Source: Deltaproteobacteria bacterium (lineage in GTDB: Bacteria; Desulfobacterota; GWC2-55-46). Taken from it: 44,109 nt of DNA. Below, piece by piece: positions 39,110-44,109 of this stretch. The notes below the pieces were generated by a model. The model did no database searches and had not been told where the DNA came from. It was given only the letters and a program-made list of their open reading frames with translations. Position 1 is the stretch's first letter, and every line of letters starts with the position of its first letter. The translations under genes were made by a program, and so were the position numbers. The stretch covers positions 1-44,109 of the forward strand of contig JACREU010000079.1 of the NCBI GenBank assembly GCA_016212705.1, given 5' to 3'.

Positions 39110-40129
39110 ATGTCAACAAAAACTTTCCCTCCGCCTGACAACGGGAGCGAAAATCTCTTTAAATTCCTTGGGGTTTCGTTAGCCATACACCTGGCGGCGC
39201 TCCTGCTTTTCTACGCCTTCGCGCCTTTGCGCGATACCCTCCTTAAGGCCATGCCTGACAAGGAACCTATCGTCGTCGATGTCATAGACCTGCCGCCGGG
39301 TAGCGGTGTTTCCTCCCTGCCTAAGCGTCCCTCGTTCTTTACGGACAGGAACCAGAGTGTCCCAAAGGAGACCTTCCCTGATGCGCGGGAGGCGAAGGGC
39401 CTGCTGATAGTCCCCCGGAGCATGCCCAGACCCGCTTTACCTTCCGCGCCTCCTCAGAATGGGACAAAGGGTGGCGGCGTCGCTTTAAGCCCCTCGGGAG
39501 GCGCGCCGCCTAAGTCCGCCGAAAGAGAGCCCCCCGGCAAGACGCTACCCGGAGAGGATACGGTCGCGATAAAAGACACCGAGGCAGGGAAACCTTCTGA
39601 TAAGCAAGCGGCCTTATCCGGCTCGTCTGCGGCCTCCGGAGAAGGCGCGGGAGTCGGAGCGGGAACCGGCAGGGGCGCGTCCGCAACCACACATATACAG
39701 CCCCCGAGGCCGAATCTATTTCTGACCGACGACCGGATAGCCGAGCTTGCGAAGGAGTACGAGACCGACGCGCCGAAGGGCGAAAAGGGCAAGACCCTTC
39801 AGCTAAACACCTCAGAACTCAGGTATCAAAAGTACCTTATCAATATGAAGTCGCGGATAGAATCCAGATGGGACTACCCGGATTCTGCGGCCAGGAACGG
39901 CTGGCAGGGTGTATTAAGGCTCGACTTCTCAATCAATAAGGACGGGACATTGAGGGATGTGAAGCTTGTGAAATCCTCAAACTACCCGGCGCTCGACGAC
40001 GCGGCTGTGACGGCGCTCCGCCTCGCGTCCCCCTTCCCGCCCTTCCCCGACGACTTCGGCATAGAAGAGATAAACATCAAGGGTTCGTTCGAATATGTCA
40101 TCTACGGGCCTCCACCGGGGAGGAGATGA
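39110..40129 (+). CDS. TonB-like energy transducer or TolA-like protein
   Basis: This 339-residue inner-membrane-anchored protein reaches across the periplasm. A short cytoplasmic N-terminus leads to one helix (about 19-38, LGVSLAIHLAALLLFYAFAP). A long Pro/Gly/Ala/Ser-rich periplasmic linker covers about 60-230. The C-terminal TonB domain (about 250-339) includes NGWQGVLRLDFSINKDGTLR and SSNYPALDDAAVTALRLASP. Such proteins transmit proton-motive force to outer-membrane receptors. No exbB or exbD is adjacent, so it is an orphan transducer, or TolA-like. The N-terminus MSTKTFPPPDNGSENLFKFL is consistent with ATG at 39110. The TonB box receptor partner is unknown. Confidence 0.88.
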   Translation: MSTKTFPPPDNGSENLFKFLGVSLAIHLAALLLFYAFAPLRDTLLKAMPDKEPIVVDVIDLPPGSGVSSLPKRPSFFTDRNQSVPKETFPDAREAKGLLIVPRSMPRPALPSAPPQNGTKGGGVALSPSGGAPPKSAEREPPGKTLPGEDTVAIKDTEAGKPSDKQAALSGSSAASGEGAGVGAGTGRGASATTHIQPPRPNLFLTDDRIAELAKEYETDAPKGEKGKTLQLNTSELRYQKYLINMKSRIESRWDYPDSAARNGWQGVLRLDFSINKDGTLRDVKLVKSSNYPALDDAAVTALRLASPFPPFPDDFGIEEINIKGSFEYVIYGPPPGRR

Positions 40130-40250
40130 GGGAATAACTCTGATCGGCTTGATTACGCTACGCTAACCCAGCCTGCTGGACCTTGTTAAAAACCGGCTCA
40201 AAGGTGTCCACATTTTTTACACAAGTGGAACCAAAGTAAATGCTGTAAAA

Positions 40251-40279
40251 TCAGCAAGTTAGTAGTTTTAACTTGCTGA
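40251..40279. promoter_or_regulatory. Inverted repeat, candidate enhancer site for sigma54 activator
   Basis: Perfect 11-bp arms, TCAGCAAGTTA (40251-40261) and TAACTTGCTGA (40269-40279), flank a 7-base spacer. They lie about 130 bp upstream of the sigma54 promoter. A half site, CTTGCTGA, recurs at 40342-40349. Direct copies of TTTTTTACAC are at 40213-40222 and 40302-40311. This fits an upstream activating sequence for a PrsR-type enhancer-binding protein. Confidence 0.6.
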
Positions 40280-40407
40280 AGGGTCTGACCAGCTATCAAC
40301 TTTTTTTACACTTGGAATCCATCCGGCATTCCCCAAGAAGGCTTGCTGAAAAAAATAAGCTTATAAAAACAGTGAGTTACACCCTAATGTGGTTTTGCCT
40401 TGATTCA

Positions 40408-40423
40408 TGGCACTATTTTTGCA
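40408..40423 (+). promoter_or_regulatory. Sigma54 (-24/-12) promoter of the PEP-CTERM gene
   Basis: TGGCAC (40408-40413), five bases, then TTGCA (40419-40423) match the RpoN consensus perfectly with the fixed spacing. The site is about 47 bases ahead of the ATG at 40470, with a strong AAAGGAGGT ribosome-binding site at 40457-40465. PEP-CTERM genes in several proteobacteria are known to depend on RpoN and the PrsK/PrsR two-component system. Confidence 0.9.
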
Positions 40424-40469
40424 CTATTATTTAATTCACATTAATAAAACGCTTACAAAGGAGGTTAAA

Positions 40470-41105
40470 ATGAAGGGTAAATCTCTGAAAATAGGCTCCC
40501 TTGTTGTTGCAACTCTGCTGTCCGCCGGGTTGCCGGCGTATGTCGGCGCCGTGACTGTCGACTTTGAGGGCGGCGCATCCGGCACAGCCGTGGGAAGCGA
40601 CTACTCGGGCTCAGGGGTAGTTTTTACGAATGCTTACTACACAACGGATTATGTGTCTCAAAACGGCTCCCAGACATGGGCTACCGGCGAGAAGAGCGGG
40701 CTTTACAATGGCGTTGGGAATGTGGCCATGTCCGGCTACTTTACCGGCACGACGGATTATATAACTGCCCAGATTATATATGCCGACTGGGCGCAGACCA
40801 CATCGTACCTTGATGTCTACGATTCCAGTAGCAACCTGCTTGCATCGACATCGCTCGCCAGCGCGAGTACGCCTTACAGCCTTACGATTAACACCCCGGG
40901 CATAGCGTCCTTTGTCTTCAGTTGGACAGGCGGCGGGTCCCCTAACGGATCAGGGGGTTACATGGATGACGTTATAGGCATCGACAACCTGGCCTTTAAC
41001 ACTGTTTCAGCTTCATCGGTGCCTGAGCCATCTACATTGTTGCTCCTCGGCAGCGGCTTGGCCGGTTTTGCGGTAGTAAGGATGAAGAGGTTCAGGAAGG
41101 GCTAA
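40470..41105 (+). CDS. PEP-CTERM sorted extracellular protein
   Basis: This 211-residue secreted protein starts with a signal peptide (MKGKSLKIGSLVVATLLSAG, with cleavage expected near VGA). The body (about 28-180) is rich in Gly, Ser, Thr and Asn and low in Lys, typical of exopolysaccharide-associated proteins; segments such as TVDFEGGASGTAVGSDYSGS suggest a beta-rich domain. The C-terminus is a complete sorting signal: VPEPSTLLLLGSGLAGFAVV followed by basic RMKRFRKG. An exosortase (EpsH family) would cut it and attach or release the protein. No exosortase gene is in this window. The ATG at 40470 is preferred over 40407 because of its strong ribosome-binding site. Confidence 0.92.
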   Translation: MKGKSLKIGSLVVATLLSAGLPAYVGAVTVDFEGGASGTAVGSDYSGSGVVFTNAYYTTDYVSQNGSQTWATGEKSGLYNGVGNVAMSGYFTGTTDYITAQIIYADWAQTTSYLDVYDSSSNLLASTSLASASTPYSLTINTPGIASFVFSWTGGGSPNGSGGYMDDVIGIDNLAFNTVSASSVPEPSTLLLLGSGLAGFAVVRMKRFRKG

Positions 41106-41135
41106 GACTAAAAGAAGCCCTCCGGTTTACTTATA

Positions 41136-41177
41136 AAATAAACGCCCGCCGAATTTTCGGCGGGCGTTTATTTTTTT
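41136..41177. terminator. Intrinsic terminator, PEP-CTERM side
   Basis: AACGCCCGCCGAA (41141-41153) pairs perfectly with TTCGGCGGGCGTT (41156-41168), extended by flanking AT pairs and followed by T-runs. Outward A-rich sequence on the left may allow termination in both directions, which would also serve the convergent gene that ends at 41199. Its core is nearly identical to the terminator at 42573-42615. Confidence 0.93.
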
Positions 41178-41198
41178 GAAGAGAGGCTTTCGTCCGCG

Positions 41199-41945
41199 CT
41201 ACCCCTTGATCTCAACCGTTGCCCCGGGGTCGAACGGGTTTTTACGCGCGGCTATGGAGAAGAGGTACGGGTAGCTCTTCTTGAGGTACTTCATGTAAAG
41301 GACCCATTCCGTGATGAGGAACCCGTAAGCCCTCTTTAGGTCTCCCTCAAGGTGCTTAAGGTCCGCTTCACCCAGCCCCGTCAAACTCTTCCTCCCCTCA
41401 AGCTCGTCGAAGACATGGAAGACGGAGCGCAGTAACTCCGTGAAGGAATCGTGCTCCATGAGGTTCGGGTTCTGGAGGAGCGTAAGAAGAAAATCCTTTT
41501 TATCGTGGAGGAAGCCTTTAAGCCCTTCGAGCTCTGTTTCAAACCTCTCGATTGAAAAATCCGCCTTAGCGGATGAGCGCGCGGCGCGTTTGAAGTCCGC
41601 GCCGTTCCAGTCCTTGACGGACGAGAGCTCCTTGCGGTGAGAGTCTCCGAGGGCGCCGTGTTCGGCAAACGATTTCAAAAGTTCCGTCCCTATCTCGCTG
41701 AAAAAGACGCCTATGGCCATGTTCATCTTCTCCATCATGGCCCGCTTTTCCCTGACGCTCAGTATCCTCTCGATTATGACTGTCACGATGAGGAGCTGGA
41801 CAGGGACGAACGCGAGGTCCTGCAAGAGATAGAAGAAGGTGTCTCTCGGCGTGCGGAAAAGGTTTATCTGCAGGTAGTAGAGCGCCGCTGAAAGCGCGGT
41901 AAGCGCGACAGCGAGTGCTATCATGTATGTAGTGTGCTTTTTCAT
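41199..41945 (-). CDS. Membrane protein of unknown function
   Basis: From ATG at 41945 this is a 248-residue inner-membrane protein. Two hydrophobic helices open it (TYMIALAVALTALSAALYYL and DLAFVPVQLLIVTVIIERIL). A long cytoplasmic, mostly helical domain follows, with charged segments such as SVREKRAMMEKMNMAIGVFF and GLEGDLKRA-like stretches near the C-terminus. No catalytic motif or named domain is recognised. A longer frame from 42119 would add 58 residues without a ribosome-binding site and is not used. It is convergent with the PEP-CTERM gene across a shared terminator. Its helical body could be a coiled-coil sensor or scaffold, but nothing specific supports that. Confidence 0.8.
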   Translation of the reverse strand: MKKHTTYMIALAVALTALSAALYYLQINLFRTPRDTFFYLLQDLAFVPVQLLIVTVIIERILSVREKRAMMEKMNMAIGVFFSEIGTELLKSFAEHGALGDSHRKELSSVKDWNGADFKRAARSSAKADFSIERFETELEGLKGFLHDKKDFLLTLLQNPNLMEHDSFTELLRSVFHVFDELEGRKSLTGLGEADLKHLEGDLKRAYGFLITEWVLYMKYLKKSYPYLFSIAARKNPFDPGATVEIKG

Positions 41946-42162
41946 GCGCCCATAACCCCTCAGCCGTCGTCGAAACCGTAGAGACACGATACTAACATAA
42001 ATGGTTTGTCCGCGAAAAAGAAAATGGGGCTGTTGCTTTTGCCACTGCAAATCAGCTGCGATAAATTTATTTTTTGCCGGCAAAGTTGACGCGCCCGCCA
42101 TGCCCCATTGAAGCGCCAAAAAATATTCTTCAGAAATAAATATAAATCTTAAGCTAACAGTG

Positions 42163-42168
42163 TATAAT
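42163..42168 (+). promoter_or_regulatory. -10 element upstream of the Lys-rich protein gene
   Basis: A perfect TATAAT occurs at 42163-42168, 63 bases before the GTG start at 42232. No good -35 is visible at 17 bases. The remainder of the 41946-42231 gap is AT-rich and holds no convincing gene. Confidence 0.4.
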
Positions 42169-42231
42169 TAAGCATCATCGAACCCGTGAGTGCATAGGAC
42201 CGAGTTTACAAAAAATCAGAGGAGGCGATTT

Positions 42232-42549
42232 GTGAAAAACCCGCTCAACAAGGTAGTTAAAAAGCTGGTAAAAAAGCCTGACTTGAAGACGAGGGTCTAC
42301 ACCGAACTCGCAAAGGTGCAGAAGAATCTCGAGAAGGAACTCAAGGTCGTAAGCAATAGATTCAATAAAGAAGTACAGGCGCTAAAAAAGACCGGCAAGA
42401 AGATTGAGATCGAAAAAGAGCTTCAGGTCCTGAAGAAAAAGGGCGACAGCCTCCTTGCCGATATGAAGAAGACGACGGACAAGGTAATGGCCGAGGTGAA
42501 AAAGGATTATCACCTGGTGCTGGAGGATGTGAAAAAGAGACTCAAGTAA
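42232..42549 (+). CDS. Lysine-rich coiled-coil protein of unknown function
   Basis: This 105-residue protein starts at GTG 42232 with AGGAGG six bases upstream (VKNPLNKVVKKLVKKPDLKT). The rest is one long helix-forming, Lys/Glu/Val-rich stretch (KVQKNLEKELKVVSNRFNKE, VLKKKGDSLLADMKKTTDKV, HLVLEDVKKRLK). It is likely a coiled coil and quite basic, which could suit a DNA-, polyphosphate- or granule-associated protein, but no family is recognised. No signal peptide or cysteine is present. An upstream ATG at 42190 lacks a ribosome-binding site. It is followed by a strong terminator. Confidence 0.85.
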   Translation: MKNPLNKVVKKLVKKPDLKTRVYTELAKVQKNLEKELKVVSNRFNKEVQALKKTGKKIEIEKELQVLKKKGDSLLADMKKTTDKVMAEVKKDYHLVLEDVKKRLK

Positions 42550-42572
42550 GAAAAGTTTGTCCTGTTACTCAA

Positions 42573-42615
42573 AAACAAACGCCCGCCGGAACTCCGGCGG
42601 GCGTTTGTTTTTTTT
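42573..42615 (+). terminator. Intrinsic terminator after the Lys-rich protein gene
   Basis: AAACAAACGCCCGCCGGA (42573-42590) pairs perfectly with TCCGGCGGGCGTTTGTTT (42593-42610), followed by a T-run. Confidence 0.95.
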
Positions 42616-42640
42616 GAGGGGGATTCGCACAAATCCTTTT

Positions 42641-42815
42641 GTCATTGCGAGGAGCCGTCCTCGCCGGACCGGCAAAGCCATACCAAGCGGTTGTGCTTGG
42701 AAAAGTCTACTGGCGCCGATTTGGCTTTGGCAACGCGCCGAGCGCAAGCGACGAAGCAATCTCAAGGGATTGGGGTACCAAAAGATAAGATTGCCTCGCT
42801 TTGCTCGCAATGACA
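42641..42815. repeat. Dispersed repeat with perfect 11-bp terminal inverted repeats
   Basis: The element begins GTCATTGCGAG (42641-42651) and ends CTCGCAATGAC (42805-42815), exact complements. The interior contains GCGCCGAGCGCAAGCG and GAAGCAATCTC. This is the widespread GTCATTGCGAG-type repeat of proteobacterial genomes. It has no transposase and could be a MITE-like or BIME-like element. A tail copy of the motif GATGCTAACCCAG is at about 42850-42862, also seen as ACGCTAACCCAG at about 40159-40170. Confidence 0.75.
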
Positions 42816-42876
42816 ACCTTGAGCTTCTTATTGATTTGCCGAGTTATGCGATGCTAACCCAGATAGACTCTAATAA

Positions 42877-43929
42877 TTAGTCCCGATAAATTGCTTTCAC
42901 CTTAATTAATTGATTTTTTCCTAAAGGGGTTAATTCACACACACGAACATCTTTTTCTTTATCATCCGATAGGCGTTGCTCAGTATGGCACTTAATTAGA
43001 CCAAGAGCTAAAAATTGAACTCTGATCGTCTGGAAGTGTGTTTCTGAAATAGAAGAGCCTGTTGCAGAATAGTCAGGATATTTATCAGAAAATTCCGTCT
43101 CGCATTTTTCTCTAAGGAATCTTGCTATACCAGATTTCATTTTTGTATCTTGTGTAGGATCAAGAAATTCTGGAGCAACTGAACTAAAAAGTTCATCCCA
43201 ACTAACATTAGCCGTATGCGTAATTCTAAATGTACGATCTGGGTCGTTCCATTTAGCTTTGTCTTTAGTAAATGTAACCTTAAAATCTAGGGACAAAGAA
43301 TCACTTCCCTGTGCCAGCTTTTCTGCTCCTTCAGGGGGAGTGATTCTTAAATGTTCAATTTCTTCGCTTTGCTTTTCGATTTTTTGAAGCAGTTCAACAA
43401 TCTGGCGATTCGCTTCTTCGGAGGCAAGAGAGCCAGCTCTTACCCACCCTTGAGCCGGGGTATTCTTTATTGCCAATGTCAAACCTACAATAACCTTTGC
43501 TTTTAAATCTTCTGGAGACTCCCAATAGGCGCACATATGTTTTTTTTCAACTTTATTTCGAAATGTTGCCAACTTGGACCATGCGCCTTCATCCGTTTCT
43601 GTTTTTCCACGAGGGAGATTATCTGGATTTCTATGCAGAAGAACTAAGACTGGTTTTTTACTTTTAGTTGCGTATTCATACTCCTTTTCTGTAAAACTAA
43701 TACCCTCCTCATCGAGGGAACCATAACGGCCACCAATTACTAAAACATAATAATCAGATGTGTCGATCACATCACAAATGAGGCGCCAAGCACTATCGTC
43801 AGAAGCTGGAAATAATTCCATTCCTGCTGGCATATGATTCATCTCAAGAATAGCTTTGAGAACAGCTTGGCGCTCATTCTTGAGATCCTCAAAAGTCGAA
43901 CTGATGAAAATTTGATATTTTTTTCCCAA
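42877..43929 (-). CDS. DUF4062 (TIR-like) domain protein
   Basis: This 350-residue protein has the DUF4062 signature at its N-terminus: MGKKYQIFISSTFEDLKNER, GMELFPASDDSAW, DYYVLVIGGRYGS and FTEKEYEYATKSKKPVLVLL (Glu81/Glu83). DUF4062 is structurally related to TIR domains, which in bacteria often make NAD-derived signals or deplete NAD+ in antiphage defence. A coiled-coil linker (about 170-200, IVELLQKIEKQSEEIEHLRI) leads to a C-terminal region (200-350) I do not recognise, which may be the sensor. GC drops to 35% in a sampled 60-base line (43141-43200), unlike its neighbours, indicating horizontal transfer. The adjacent sequence to 44109 holds only a small palindrome (GAAACTCAGTTTC, 44061-44073) and no further gene. 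Confidence 0.85.
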   Translation of the reverse strand: MGKKYQIFISSTFEDLKNERQAVLKAILEMNHMPAGMELFPASDDSAWRLICDVIDTSDYYVLVIGGRYGSLDEEGISFTEKEYEYATKSKKPVLVLLHRNPDNLPRGKTETDEGAWSKLATFRNKVEKKHMCAYWESPEDLKAKVIVGLTLAIKNTPAQGWVRAGSLASEEANRQIVELLQKIEKQSEEIEHLRITPPEGAEKLAQGSDSLSLDFKVTFTKDKAKWNDPDRTFRITHTANVSWDELFSSVAPEFLDPTQDTKMKSGIARFLREKCETEFSDKYPDYSATGSSISETHFQTIRVQFLALGLIKCHTEQRLSDDKEKDVRVCELTPLGKNQLIKVKAIYRD

Positions 43930-44109
43930 TCAGGCCTGTCTTGCAGAGATGTAAAGCTACGCTATTCTATGGGTCTTAGGAAGCAAACAAGGTTATAAAG
44001 GGGTCTTGCGGAACATTTTTAACAGTTCCAAATATATGTTATCGCATCTGAGATTGAAACGAAACTCAGTTTCCTTCAGGTGCAGGTAGAAAGTATGTTT
44101 GTGGAGCCC

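Noticed and set aside
42557-42880. Open frame of 107 codons
   Set aside because: It reads across the terminator and the GTCATTGCGAG repeat and has no start signal.

Overview
The window comes from a GC-rich Gram-negative bacterium with an outer membrane. The gene order lysS-lolC/E-(cNMP gene)-lolD-bamA-skp-lpxD-fabZ-lpxA-(Gfo/Idh)-lpxB-msbA, frequent AGG and ATA codons, a MetV-type C1 gene and a PEP-CTERM protein all suggest an uncultured relative of the Desulfobacterota (former Deltaproteobacteria). This placement is inferred from gene content and order; no rRNA or tRNA gene was found to test it.

Positions 1-13995 (minus strand) form one long envelope-biogenesis operon. It reads from lysS through lipoprotein export (lolC/E, lolD), outer-membrane protein assembly (bamA, skp) and lipid A synthesis (lpxD, fabZ, lpxA, lpxB) to the lipid A flippase msbA, which is cut by the window edge. 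A gene with TPR-like repeats and two cyclic-nucleotide-binding domains sits inside it, translationally coupled to lolC/E. Positions 14059-22572 (minus) carry alanine dehydrogenase, an AcuC-type deacetylase, a four-gene MacAB-TolC-like efflux operon with a good sigma70 promoter, and the one-carbon pair folD-metV.

Positions 22700-28311 (mostly plus) hold a small coiled-coil protein, a CPA2 cation:proton antiporter with RCK domains, a small zinc-ribbon protein and a REC-PAS-GGDEF-EAL regulator. Positions 28402-31004 are an AT-rich defence cassette: a BrnT-type toxin with a ribbon-helix-helix antitoxin, back to back with a controller-methyltransferase-endonuclease (C-M-R) restriction-modification operon whose endonuclease looks like MutH/Sau3AI. 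GC drops from 58% in a sampled 60-base line of the next gene (31081-31140) to 32% in one inside the cassette (30421-30480).

Positions 31014-40129 return to core genes: dgt, an Slp-like lipoprotein, an hpt/kinase-fusion/queC operon ending in an unlisted 45-codon gene, a zinc-ribbon/DUF3426 membrane protein, tatA and a TonB-like protein. The right end is accessory: a PEP-CTERM protein behind a textbook sigma54 promoter with an upstream inverted repeat, two small or unknown proteins, a dispersed repeat with perfect 11-bp terminal inverted repeats, and an AT-rich DUF4062 (TIR-like) gene. Most transcription units are bounded by recognisable promoters or hairpin-T terminators, listed below.
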